Made by a program: the position numbers and the translations under genes. This document shows, one piece after another, positions 10,874-20,766 of a stretch of 22,755 bases of DNA. Below the pieces are notes generated by a model, which was not told the DNA's origin, searched no databases, and was given only the letters and a program-made list of their open reading frames with translations. This stretch comes from Acanthaster planci. Its lineage: Eukaryota > Echinodermata > Asteroidea > Valvatida > Acanthasteridae. Every line of letters starts with the position of its first letter. Position 1 is the stretch's first letter. The stretch lies in contig NW_019091375.1 in NCBI RefSeq assembly GCF_001949145.1, positions 1,219,164 through 1,241,918 on the forward strand, read 5' to 3'.

Positions 10874-11805
10874 CAATTTAATGCTGCACGGACAATCCCT
10901 GGGTGTTTAAAGTCAATAGTAGTGTTTACTGCAAAGGAAAAGTATGGTACTAGTTAAAAGAAGTCACAGAAATGGTTTGACAAATACTATCCTTCAAAAA
11001 CTATATATTTTTGATCCAGTATTTGTCAAATAATCGGTGAATATTGAGAATAAAGTCATCCAAATGAAACAGTTTCAGAAGCCTTTGACTGAACTAAAGA
11101 AATGTGGTTAAAATATCCCTGGCAATGAAAAGGATACTAATCATAGAGAAAAGGAAAGCAAAAAGAAGGCCATTGTTTTCTAACCAAGAGTTTCTAATGT
11201 CTGCGCATGAATGGAGATTGTTGCGCACTAGAATTCATAAGAGCTGACAAATCGTTTTGGTTTTAATGGTTTCAATAGTTAGTTTTTTCGCACAAGCTTT
11301 CAGACAAGCACTGAGCACACAAGTGTTTAGAAATGTATACGTCGGGTAAGGGCAAAACCTGTAACTAAAATTAGGATTTCAAAGTTGGAAGAAGCTGCTC
11401 ATAAGCAATAGCTGGTACACCCGGACTGTTTAATCAATACTAAGTTTGTAGCACACATTTTATCATACTGACCATCCCACAATCGGACGTTGTGTTCAAA
11501 ACAATTTTGTTGTAAACAAGGGCAATATATCCGATTAAAATACTTTATCGATTTGTTTGATTACAACTTTTTTAGTTATGACGAGCAACAAGTAAATAAA
11601 AAGAAGCAAACAACCTTAAACCCTGAAGGACCTCCAAAGTGAAACCAGTACCAAATGACACGTCAACTGTTTTCAAGTAAAGTCTATGTAATTGTCCATG
11701 CACAACTAAAAATTGTCAACACTTGTGATAATAGCTGCAAACTTTTTTTGGGGGGGGGGCCTTTTCTTCTTTTTTGCCACTGTTCTTATTTGATTAGGGG
11801 CTCTG
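10874..11805. other. No gene recognised downstream of the Ig receptor
   Basis: AT-rich sequence beyond the likely 3' end of the Ig gene. It contains a T/G homopolymer tract near 11741-11760 and no identifiable exon. Confidence 0.5.
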
Positions 11806-11811
11806 TTTATT
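11806..11811 (-). promoter_or_regulatory. Putative polyadenylation signal of the Ig receptor gene
   Basis: A canonical AATAAA hexamer on the minus strand lies about 93 bases beyond the receptor's TAG. It is the nearest canonical hexamer found downstream of the stop and would give a short 3' UTR. Position and orientation are the only evidence. Confidence 0.5.
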
Positions 11812-11903
11812 ACTATCATTATTTTACAACTTTCCTACTGCTTCCATTTTGACACAGACAACTGAACAGTTTCCTGGCGATTAATTGGTTTAAAAACCTA
11901 CCG

Positions 11904-12112
11904 CTATGACGTAACAGGGGCAAGGTTAATAGGAGGAGTGGTCCCAGACGGAGCAGGGGTGTAGCCGTGATGCTGTCTTCGCTCCCTGACAACCACAGCG
12001 GCAAGAAGCAGCAAGAAACAAACAATGATACAGACGACGATGATGGCAAAGGCGGCCTCAGTGATGAACGGCTCACATGGACAGCTCACAGGGGTCGGCA
12101 CTATAGTTGACG
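11904..12112 (-). CDS. Ig-superfamily receptor, terminal exon: stalk, transmembrane helix, short tail
   Basis: This last coding exon gives the receptor its membrane anchor. The acceptor is TTTTTTCCCAAAG (AG at 12113-12114), phase 1, matching the donor of the domain 4 exon. It encodes about 18 residues of stalk including 'SCPCEP', then a hydrophobic helix of about 23 residues (AAFAIIVVCIIVCFLLLL and following) with no charged residue. A stop-transfer 'RERRQHH' and a tail of roughly 27 residues lead to TAG at 11904-11906. The topology is type I. The tail has one tyrosine in 'HGYTPA', which does not fit an ITIM or ITAM, and there is no obvious C-terminal PDZ motif. There is also no basic residue in the helix for pairing with an adaptor. 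Signalling, if any, must use an unrecognised motif or a partner, or the protein is adhesive or a decoy. Confidence 0.8.
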
Positions 12113-12205
12113 CTTTGGGAAAAAACATACAAAAACGTGAGTTGGGTAATCTGATCAGTGTTAGCTGAAAATAGGTGTATGACGACCGAAGTCCGTATTC
12201 TAAGG

Positions 12206-12480
12206 ACGTGTCCGAAATGGGCTTCCCACATGCAGCAAGGTGTGAGACGGAGAGAACCCCCCCCTNNNNNNNNNNNNNNNNNNNNNNNNNNNNNNNNNNN
12301 NNNNNNNNNNNNGTTAAGTAACAATAGTCTGGAATGTGTATAGGGATTGGACATGTTGAGGGGGTACCCCTCGGTCTCATTTCTTGCTGGGTATAGGGCT
12401 TCCAGAGCTCCAGCTAGGTCTAGTGTCTGTGCGTCTCGCCGCATATTTCCAATAGCATGAAGACCTAGAGCTAGCTCTGG
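12206..12480. repeat. Foldback element, family B, interrupted by the assembly gap
   Basis: 'cgtgtccgaaatgggcttcc' (12206 onward) and 'gggcttccagagctccagct' (about 12396 onward) match family B at 4851. 'ccagagctccagctaggtc' pairs with 'gacctagagctagctctgg' ending at 12480. 'tgtgagacggagagaacc' at 12240 is also seen, with one change, near 8456. The element lies in the last intron of the Ig receptor gene. Confidence 0.6.
12266..12312. other. Assembly gap (47 N)
   Basis: A run of 47 undetermined bases follows directly on a C homopolymer. It falls in the intron between the domain 4 exon and the transmembrane exon, and inside or beside a repeat (see 12206-12480). The open frames that cross it on both strands are artefacts of reading through N. 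Its true size is unknown, so an additional small exon here cannot be excluded. Confidence 0.98.
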
Positions 12481-13053
12481 ACAACAGGTTCGAATGCAGC
12501 CTTAATTGCTTGATTTCCATTTCTATCCAACAAAATACCTCTTCACGCTACCATCCCTGTCAGGAAGCTCCCACCACATAAAAAAGAAAACACAGGGAAT
12601 TTCGGATCTGAGGGACTGCAAAAGGTTTTTTCACCCACTTTTACTTCCACCAACCAACCTTCCACCAGAATAAATTAACAACGGACGCAATAGTCGTCAA
12701 GGGTGAAGTGTACAGTGCGAATCTTAAAAACCACAAAGTGCAGTAAGTTGATGAAAAATGAATGAATGACACGTTTAGGGCTTCAGGCTAACTGGAAGAT
12801 GGTTTTATTGTGGAGGGAGAATATATAAAGCAGGGGGCGACAGGGAACAATGAAAAGTGGTTTAAATTGGAAGGATTTGTAAATTAAAATGAGGTGACAT
12901 AATATCTGGGGGAATGAAGATGGGAAGATAAAACGTAAAGTACAAATGGGTGCCTTATGGAAGGTTGATAGAAAAGGAGAATATGTCAACGACTGTTGTT
13001 TAATAAATTGAGGTACATACCCCAAATGCTATTAGAAGTCAATAGCTGCTCAC

Positions 13054-13428
13054 TTTCCGCCAAATAACTTTTCACGTCCACATAGGACCGAAGTAAAAGC
13101 CCCTCCTCTGTGAAAATATGACACCAGTATCTCATGTCACCGTATATGCTATAATTGCCCACTTGAAGGAATCCCTCTGGGGATATGCTGAAGGAGCCTA
13201 CGGATTCCGCACCGTCAGACATCGTCTTTGAACGCCCGGGTAGGGTCAGTGTACCAATCACAGTGGCCTTCTGCGTAGTGCGCAAGCCAAATGACCAGAA
13301 CAAAGTGGCGTTGGTCCCTTCGGAGATGTGCAGTACAGCAGGGCACCGATGTTTAAAATCTTCACCCAGCTCAGCGGTCACACTTTCACGGGAAATAGTG
13401 CGGCCACCATCCAATGGGAAAAGGTTTC
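13054..13428 (-). CDS. Ig-superfamily receptor, exon for Ig domain 4 ('WCH' type)
   Basis: This 375-base phase 1-1 exon encodes the membrane-proximal Ig domain. The acceptor is GATACAG (AG at 13429-13430) behind a tract rich in T, and the donor GTGAGC lies at 13048-13053. A competing donor about 19 bases upstream (AAAA|GTTATT) has the same phase but a poorer match. Hallmarks are the B-strand cysteine in 'HRCPAV', the C-strand tryptophan in 'LFWSFG' and the F-strand 'GDMRYWCHIF'. The last part, 'LLLRSYVDVK', parallels the end of domain 2. 'NATL' and 'NYSI' are potential N-glycosylation sites. The exon is the longest of the four, mainly because of a longer stretch between the tryptophan and the E strand. 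The plus-strand frame over this exon is a shadow. Confidence 0.85.
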
Positions 13429-13608
13429 CTGTATCAACCATTCCATGGAAAAACAGAAAAATATATAGAAAGTGTGCAATGTCCGGTTTTGGGGTGTATA
13501 CTATTAGTCTGCTAATGATGATAATCTCACAAATAGGTACTCAACCCCCATGTTACATTTTGAGATGTCTATTTCGAATATACATCTGAATGGTTCGAGA
13601 AATTATAA

Positions 13609-13819
13609 GTCCAATTTTTGTGTCCCTGTCACGTATGACATATGATTTTGTCAGTTAGAATACATTGTCCAATTTCCAAGAGTGATGAATTAATGCAAAT
13701 CACATGTACATGTACTTGCCAAAAATAGTAATAGTTTGAAATCAATTACGGTGATATTTCCATGTCAAATAACAAAGATCAGATGAAACAGGGACACAAA
13801 AATGTCACACTTTTGGACC
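13609..13819. repeat. Foldback element in the intron between Ig exons 3 and 4
   Basis: 'gtccaatttttgtgtccctg' near 13609 is matched, inverted, by 'cagggacacaaaaatgtcac ... ttttggac' at 13789-13819. The right arm has a small insertion relative to the left. The interior holds an ACATGTACATGTAC word. Confidence 0.65.
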
Positions 13820-14059
13820 CCTAATTTCTGGAATTACCCATGTACTCTTATAACCAACTGCCAAGTCTTTGCCTGTGAAATGGTAAAAAGAAAGTGAGAA
13901 ACACTTTCCTCCCTGCAAACAAAAGGTATGGGAAAATAACTCCTTCATTTTTGTTTTTTGGCAAGGTTAAAAATTCTCCCTTATGGGTCATTAGTAATTA
14001 GGGAGTTTGGGAAAAGTTTACTGTACAACAAGCTTCTGAAGGAAAAATTGCCTGCACAC

Positions 14060-14374
14060 CTATCACTTGGACTTCGATGGTGTCATTTCCAACTCCACAC
14101 TGGTACAATCCTGCGTGTTCGTCGTGCGCTGATCTAATCACCAAACCAAAGTCAGTGGCAAGATTGAATCCAAAATAGGAATCTACAGCACCGGTCGACA
14201 GGTTGTAACTGACGACAACTTGTTGATCTGCGGGGTCGAGCTTAAGCCACTTGGCCTCACAAAACGTGTCACCTGTCGACCAGCCATGGCAGGGGAGTAC
14301 CTGCTCTCTGCCTTCTTGCAGGTAGAAAGATAATTCAGATGCCTTCAAAAGGCCAACTTTTGGCTGTTGCTGGT
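14060..14374 (-). CDS. Ig-superfamily receptor, exon for Ig domain 3
   Basis: This 315-base phase 1-1 exon encodes a third V-like Ig domain of about 104 residues. The acceptor is a good TTTTCTTTATTACAG (AG at 14375-14376) and the donor is GTGTGC (14054-14059). The B-strand cysteine is in 'VLPCHGW', the C-strand tryptophan in 'AKWLKL', and the F strand is the canonical 'DEHAGLYQCGV'. The domain closes with 'IEVQVIG', very like the end of domain 1 (INLQVLG). An extra cysteine before the tryptophan ('TFCEAKW') is unusual. 'NLST' and 'NDTI' are potential N-glycosylation sites, consistent with an extracellular location. It follows domain 2 after an intron of about 467 bases. Confidence 0.85.
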
Positions 14375-14841
14375 CTGTAATAAAGAAAAGTGTGAGACTT
14401 CGTTATCAGTGGATTTAATAACGTCGGACAAAGATTATTCAAAAAGTGAAATACTGAGATCCATTTTGAGTGTAGGTCCTATGCACAATTTCATTTTCGA
14501 AGAGGATTCATAATAAGGTGCTGTTAAAGATTTTACAGATGATGTTGACTGTGATTTGATCTTTAGGAAAAATTATCTCATGTAATGAAGTCATTACTTC
14601 TTGGTCTTAAATGCAGTCTAATTTTCGAAGCCATATTAATTCTGTACTGGACGGATGTTTAGGATACATCCGGGTTCTGCGAACAAGGATATTCTGTACC
14701 CAAACAAAGAAGTTTTGCGCAATTGTGGCGTGGCCGAACTTGGTGGTACTTTACACAATAAGGAAATGAAATGACCAACACTCAGCACCAGTATTTCATG
14801 AAAGCCTTAAGTCAAAAGATAATAGATATAACTTACATTAC

Positions 14842-15189
14842 CTTTAAACTGGCTATCTATGTAGCAATTTCTAAGCGTCCCATCTGACTGAAATACATGA
14901 CACCAGAATCGCTGGTTATCATGTACAACATTCAGGGAGTTGACTGTAAGCGAAGCGTCGCTATCAATGCTGTAATCAGCGCCATGTTGGATTTGCAGGG
15001 TGACGCCATCAGAGAAACGTGCACCAATGATCTCTGTATCTGTAGTGATGCCCTCTCCCATTGACCAATACACTACGGATGGTGCGTCGGGTGACTGTGA
15101 CATGCACTGACATGGTAGCGTCTGCCTGCGTCCTCTGTGAAGAGTGGTGGAGCCTGAAGTGTCATTTGGACTTGCAGGAAATGACATGT
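14842..15189 (-). CDS. Ig-superfamily receptor, exon for Ig domain 2 ('WCH' type)
   Basis: This is a 348-base phase 1-1 exon encoding a second V-like Ig domain. The acceptor is CATAG at 15190-15194 and the donor is GTAATG (836-841 of the 14 kb block). A second in-register donor, GTAAGT, lies six bases further on but would give phase 0, so the first is preferred. Key residues are the B-strand cysteine in 'LPCQC', the C-strand tryptophan in 'VVYWSMGEG', an E-strand 'ASLTVNSLNV' and the F-strand 'DNQRFWCHVF'. The tryptophan directly before the F-strand cysteine, and the following 'SDGTLRNCYIDSQ', are shared in pattern with domain 4 (RYWCHIF, EEGLLLRSYVDVK). Domains 2 and 4 are therefore probably paralogous copies. 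Two extra cysteines (CQC, and the C in RNCY) could form a second disulfide. Confidence 0.85.
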
Positions 15190-15381
15190 CTATGATTAAG
15201 CAAGAAGAGGGTCGTGTTGTCAAGGTAATGATTTATTTCAACCGAAACCATTTTTATACAAAGAATGTGCAGTGCAAAAACTACAGCACGCCATAACATT
15301 TTAAATTAGCCCCATCAAACTGTTTGATTCAATATCCTTTAATACGATACTTACACCTACACGAAGAGAGAATGACCTTAC

Positions 15382-15717
15382 CAAGAACTTGCAAGTTTAT
15401 TCCTTGAGCCCTAAATCCGGTTTCTTTGGGGATAACTTGACACAAGAAATGGCCTTCGTCACTCCCTTCGATGCCTTTTATAAGGAGGCTGAAATCAGCA
15501 GAGAAGGCGTATCTGTCGCTGATAGGGTAGTTACCACTGCCGGAGTGACTGATTAGACGAACCGTCGACGGGTCACCTACGACATATCCTTTGTACCAAA
15601 CGACGCCGTCTAATTTCTCACCACGCCGAAACGTTGGACACGGAATTTGATGCCATATCCCAAGCTGTGCGTAGCCACCGTCCCTGGTTAGCCCAAAGAT
15701 ATTTTCAATCTTCTCAC
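15382..15717 (-). CDS. Ig-superfamily receptor, exon for Ig domain 1 (first exon visible)
   Basis: This internal exon encodes one V-like immunoglobulin domain of about 111 residues. It is bounded by a CAG acceptor (minus strand, 15718-15720, after a T-rich tract) and a GTAAGG donor (15376-15381). It begins and ends in phase 1, the usual phase of Ig-domain exons. The visible hallmarks are a B-strand cysteine in 'IPCPTF', a C-strand tryptophan 14 residues later in 'VVWYKG', and the F-strand motif 'SDEGHFLCQV' (D-x-G-x-F-x-C). The domain ends with a G-strand-like 'INLQVLG'. By family knowledge it should be an extracellular ligand-recognition or adhesion domain; the ligand cannot be told. It is the most upstream exon found, so a signal-peptide exon must lie at a higher coordinate. 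The Ig call is secure; exact boundaries are inferred from splice signals. Confidence 0.85.
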
Positions 15718-15917
15718 CTGAATGAAAAAAACAAAAGAATTGTACTCTAACAAAACTGCGAAATAAACTCCTGCCATGTTCTTTGCTATTAAGCCTTCAT
15801 GACCTTGTCATTGCCGGGGGGGTATGATTTAGTCAATCTGAAAGCAGTTGTGTATTTGTTGAACACTGACGGCACAGTATCTTGTGATAAAATACTTGTT
15901 TTGTAAAAACCACTGTA

Positions 15918-16059
15918 AATACGTGCGTTACAAAGTAGTGCACCTTCAAAGACGACCCAAAGCACGTTTGGAAAGGGTCGACAGATTTTGAGCGCTGTGA
16001 TCGACCGAGGTGCGTGTGTCGCAAACTTTTGAAGACGCACTATTGTGAATCGCCCGTGT
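15918..16059. repeat. Decayed copy of foldback family A
   Basis: The right half (aagggtcgacagattttgag, then cgcactattgtgaatcgccc) matches the arm of the 9303-9478 palindrome, including GGGTCGACA and the outer TATTGTGAATCGCCCG. The left half is diverged (acgtgcgttacaaagtagtg). It sits about 200 bases upstream of the first visible Ig exon. Confidence 0.7.
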
Positions 16060-19000
16060 TGGGAATTTTATTTTTGAATATCGCAATGTGAGCAATTTTT
16101 CCCCCAATATATGGACTGGAGAAATTAAAGAAATCAAGATATTTAAACTGGTATCCAATTTTGGTTTCTAATGACTGATGATCTGATAGAATAACGTCCA
16201 AATTCATATTATTTTCGTGATATCTTTTACTACCCTAAGAAAACTAGCGTACACTAAGCTCATCAAATGGGTAAAAATCCGGTGTTCTCATTAATTTCCA
16301 TTTTAGCATTGGTTTTAAAGGCGACAAGTTTGGGTCACAGTTTGAGAAATACTAATTGATTATCTTAATCGAAGCTAGGAATAATTTCGGGAAGGCAAAT
16401 TCTAGGTTCTATTTCATATAACTAAAGTAACCCAACCATTTCCTATTGTGTTTAGGTCTACTTCGCTCTGGCATGAACTTTTCTCTTAGACGTGACCCTG
16501 ACCTTTACATTAAAGTGCGCATTACAGATTCTTGGTTAACGCGGCATGACAGTTACGTCGCGTACTTTCACCGTGAATGTCAATGTTTCGTTTACGGCAA
16601 GTCAACAGGGCTAGCCGTGGACAGAAACGCACTGCATAATCTTTATTTCACCAAGATACCTAAAAAAAAATCATTCAGGGAAATGTTTTGCATTTTTGTG
16701 TGTGACATGTAACAGATACAAATTTTGGAATAGAAAATTATGACTGACGATTGTCAATGGAAGACGTGGATTAGAACATGGCTTAGAATTGTTTGAGCTC
16801 CTATGCACTGTTGTGTTTGCTTATAATTCCTGTGGTTGGGATCCCTTGGGATGTAAAAATAGCTCTAATTTGATGAAATATTAGTCACTACTTTATCATA
16901 AGCTGTTGAGAGAAAGTTAAAAGCAGTCTTAGTCATTCTGTGAAAAATTTCTGCTAAACGGACGTAGTTTTACAAAACAAAGCAGCAAAAACGGCCCCGT
17001 GGAATTCCCAAACGCATTTTGTATCTACGAAGAGGGATTTCCCCGACGAATAAAAATGTTGCCATCCCAATATCACCCCATAAGCATAATGGTATGGTCC
17101 AAACCGTAACATGGCGGCCGTATCGCCATAATGCACAGCTAAGGGTTTTTGCCAACATCAACGATTTCAAGACAAGAAACTTCCCGTTTTTCCAAATATG
17201 ATTTCCTCTGTCCAAAATTATGAGTTAAAAATGAGAATGGATTTTAGACTTCAAATAGGGGGGCCTAACGTACCAATATCGACGCGAAAGTGTCGTCATA
17301 TCCAGCACAATGACGCACGCACATCTATATAATAATATGCAGGATTGTACATCTCTGTAACCTTATGGGTATGGGTTGACTGCAATATTAAAGGTTACTG
17401 CTCGATGAAGTTTGCTGCCATGAATTATCGGAGTTACATAAGATGCACAGCTAAATTTACTGAGTATTTTTGGCTTTTTTTTTCATTTCAAGGGGCAGTA
17501 GAACACAGTCGTGCAGTGGATCTCGCAAGAACGTTCTGTGCTCACCCAGAATTCCCTGTAGCGATTTTGCGCAAAATAAAATTTTCAATTTGATGACCAT
17601 TGACAAGGCTGCTATGTTTTCTTTGATTTTATGAACTTCAGGCACAAACCAAACGTGAAACAAGTAAATGAAAGCTGCGGTTAATTTCACAACCCTTAAT
17701 TTGTCAATTTCGAACGGTTGTAAGTCAAGTACTTTTCCAAGTACTTAAATTGCTGAGTATAGTCCGAGTGCTTTACCTGCCAAGTACAAAAACTAATTTT
17801 CAAGTACAAGCGCTTGTATCTCAGAGTACGAGTTCGACCAAGAGTGCTTCTAATTACAAGTAAAAGTTAGAGTACCTTAAATCTAGGTAAATAGTCAAAT
17901 TTGTGTGTCAAAATGTTCAAATGGATGTGAACAATGGATCTACAAACATTTTAGCAACTGATTTTTTTATTTGAATCTGAGAATATGAACTACAATATGC
18001 CCAAGGACAACTGTTCCACAGATTCCTAGCTTCCCGCTCTCCTGATCGAGGACCATCAGTCACTTACACTCTTTCCTATTAACCAACTACATTGCCCACA
18101 TCACCTACAATAACTTGCATCAACTACAAAGCCAGTATGCAAAGGCCAGTCTTCAGCCACTAAGTACTGATCATATCCACCAACAAAAACTATACAGGAC
18201 CTGTTCAGATGTTCAATTGTCACAATAATGTTTACCGCTCTGGACTCTATCCATAAAATAATACAGCATAAAATCATATACACGTATCAATTAAAAAATA
18301 GGCCCAAGGGGAAATAGAAAATATCACTTTAACTTTAAAAATAAAAATTGTTTAGCCCTGACATAATTTGTGACCAGCGGTAGGGTAGTTATCTGTATAC
18401 CTACATTTCAAGTCAACCTGAACAACTTGTTTCAGATTTCGTTTTTTCTACATTTCTTTATGACCTGATATTGTGAGAAATTAATTAGCAATCTCCAGTC
18501 AAGAAAAAGTTTCCTGCTAAATTACTAAGAAACACATGGTTTTGGGTATCCACCACTTTAATATAACGAATCAAATCGGGTCACTTTATCGCGTTTAAGC
18601 AACAAATGGGGTGGGGGTTGTTGTTGCATCAAACCTGCAAGTTTGAAGAGTTATTGTGTTGGTAATTCCGGAAAATCTATTGGAGAAAGTCACCCCTTTC
18701 TGCAGCACTGGGAGAGGAAAGACTTGGCAATTTTTAAAGGTGTTACTTTCACTCAAAAACGAACACAACGACGCACGATTAATAAACTGCTCGGCAAAAA
18801 CACTTCTGTTGAGAAGTTTTAAGTTTCACGAATGAAAAGTCAACACAAATTCCCAAGGAGTCACAAGTTTTACATTTAAATACGGTATTTGTAATTGTAC
18901 TTTGTGTCAGGTAGACAGAGTGGAATAAATACTATGAAAGTTAGGAACCTAAGCTTTGACTGTTCCTGGGAATTCCTAAGAATATTGAAACACAGTCTAA

Positions 19001-19580
19001 TTATGAGAGAGTTGAAGTTTATAGCAGGTTGAAAGAATTGCTGTGACAAAAGTCATTTTGACACTTCAATAAATAGGTAGGCCTATGATGGGAACACTGA
19101 CGAAAGTGTGCATATAGTGATTTCCACTTACATGTACATGTATGTTTGGAATAAGAGTTCTTGAGAAAAACAGATGCTGGGTAAATGCAGGGGTGAAAGC
19201 AAGATCAGACCTTTCACCCCAAGAGGGACGTTGCCTTGGATATGACCCTTAGGGCAACATATTTTGAGATTTCTACTCGCTGTTAGAATAAAAATAGCAT
19301 GAACAAATCTACCAATATATTGGGCTCACCGTTATACATATACGCACTTGATCATTAAAAGACAACGAAACAATTACAAGTAATAAACACTTTGCAACCT
19401 GGAATTATCTACACTTCAGAAATGTCTTACGCTACAGAGAGCTGAAATTGTTAATCTAGGGTGCCTGTTTGATTCTCAGCAAAATATTTCCCAAGGAGGG
19501 AAAAAATGTCTGATGCAATGTGTCACAGTTCAGAACTGGACAACTGGGACAATTTACAAACAATCGAGGACAACAAATCA
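16060..19580. other. Intergenic or 5' intron region between the two minus-strand genes
   Basis: No exon could be assigned. The start and signal peptide of the Ig receptor should lie here, since the next gene upstream appears to end near 19600. A minus-strand frame at 17457-17690 begins with signal-like hydrophobic residues but has no ATG. An AACATGGCGGC word at 17108-17118 resembles a YY1 site. The AAGTAC-rich tract lies at 17717-17880. Confidence 0.4.
17717..17880. repeat. Degenerate AAGTAC-rich repeat tract
   Basis: The word CAAGTAC or AAGTAC and its complement-like variants (AAGTACTT, GAGTACGAG, AAGTGCTT, AGAGTACC) recur irregularly across about 160 bases. Many are palindromic. This resembles a decayed non-autonomous DNA element rather than a microsatellite; the family was not identified. 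Confidence 0.5.
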
Positions 19581-19599
19581 TATTACTCTTTTTGTATGG

Positions 19600-19605
19600 T
19601 TTATT
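19600..19605 (-). promoter_or_regulatory. Putative polyadenylation signal of the unknown minus-strand gene
   Basis: This AATAAA hexamer on the minus strand lies about 800 bases beyond the proposed TGA. GT-rich sequence (TTTGTTGTCC, TTGTTTGT) follows within about 50 bases, as expected of a downstream element. It would close a 3' UTR that contains the tandem duplication at 20177-20360. Confidence 0.4.
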
Positions 19606-20176
19606 GTTTACAACTTGTTTCCAAAGTTTTTACAAATGTATTCCAAACCTAAAAATATAAAATAAAATGAGAGGTTTCAATAGTCAGATTTCAAGTTTAG
19701 ACAATGTTCAATATCTTCTGATCACAAATACCTAACATTGGCAGGACATATTTGCGTTTTTACTGAATACTAGATGGTTATCGCCAGGTCGATCTTGGTC
19801 TTCAGCAATCTAAACTCCCCAATGATTTTAGAGTGTAAAATTGTCACATTTGATCTTTCTTATCCACAATTTGAATAAACCAGCAAGGACTTCAACACAA
19901 AATGTTTGCTAAAATGTCTGTACAATTTCCACGGTTACAACTTTTCTGTACATTTACACTGAAATACAGCAAAAACGGTCTTATGAAAGTGGTCTTGTGT
20001 ACCAAATTTATCATGATTCACGTTACAGAGGAAAACTGTAATTTACAATGCTTGTTACGAGGTTCTGTGGTAAGTAAAAAAAATCACTTTAGAATCACAA
20101 AGTGTGTCTGCTGCAAAGATTCTCTGTAAAGTACTAACAGATTTTACAGAAACCCCCACGATTTTTAAGAGTGAAA

Positions 20177-20360
20177 CTCCAACCGGTCTTTGGCAAACGA
20201 GGTCTTGGAGAAGCAGGTAGCCTGGCTGTGGACAGTCTCTAAAGTAGTTCAGCTTTGGTCCATTATCAAAGTGATAGGTAGCTCTGACCGGTCCTTGGCA
20301 AACGAGGTCTTGGAGAACCAGGTAGCCTGCGGTCAGTCTCTACAGTAGTTCTGCTTTGGT
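20177..20360. repeat. Tandem duplication, about 105-bp period, in a putative 3' UTR
   Basis: Two imperfect copies (20177-20260 and 20282-20360) share 'ggcaaacgaggtcttggag', 'caggtagcctg', 'cagtctct' and 'agtagtt...gctttggt', with small indels between them. If the gene model is right, both copies lie in the 3' UTR of the unknown minus-strand gene. Confidence 0.85.
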
Positions 20361-20406
20361 TGTCACTCAGTCCAGACTTTCAATACCAGGTAGTCATAGG
20401 GTGTCT

Positions 20407-20429
20407 TCAATACCCAAAGTGGTGACCAT
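20407..20429 (-). CDS. Unknown minus-strand gene, proposed terminal coding exon
   Basis: Behind an acceptor CATATGTCTTTATGTTTAG (AG at 20430-20431) the phase set by the previous exon reads 'YGHHFGY' and then TGA at 20407-20409. This would end the protein seven residues after the last junction, with the 3' UTR continuing to about 19580. The support is acceptor quality, correct phase and a polyadenylation hexamer downstream. No homology was used. Confidence 0.35.
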
Positions 20430-20766
20430 CTAAACATAAAGACATATGAATGACCCAAAAGCTAATAATATTGTATCACTGTTACAAGATTTCAGAGAAA
20501 ATGGTAGCTAGCGTCTGCCCCTACGAATCGAAAACATCAACTATTTTTTTCTATTGTGATTCGAGTTAAAACGATCATTAAAATCTGAACTTTGACTTGT
20601 TTGCATTCTCCTTGATGCATTCCATTGAAACTGGACATTTAACACAGAAAAATCACTTGTTAACTATAGCACAAGTAGCAAGATATTTCAAAATTCGTTT
20701 GAGAAAGCAGTTTCGACTTTTTTCAAAATTTCAACATAAATACATCAACATCAATGAATAACTTAC

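Noticed and set aside
11904-12444. Open frames of 123-158 codons on the minus strand crossing the gap
   Set aside because: They read through undetermined bases; only the part from 12112 down is supported as an exon.
13185-13589. Plus-strand open frame of 134 codons
   Set aside because: It is the antisense shadow of the exon for Ig domain 4, which has clear Ig residues and splice signals on the minus strand.
17457-17690. Signal-peptide exon of the Ig receptor ('KLTAAFIYLFHVWFV')
   Set aside because: There is no ATG in frame, only a GTG, and no clear phase 1 donor was seen after the hydrophobic stretch.
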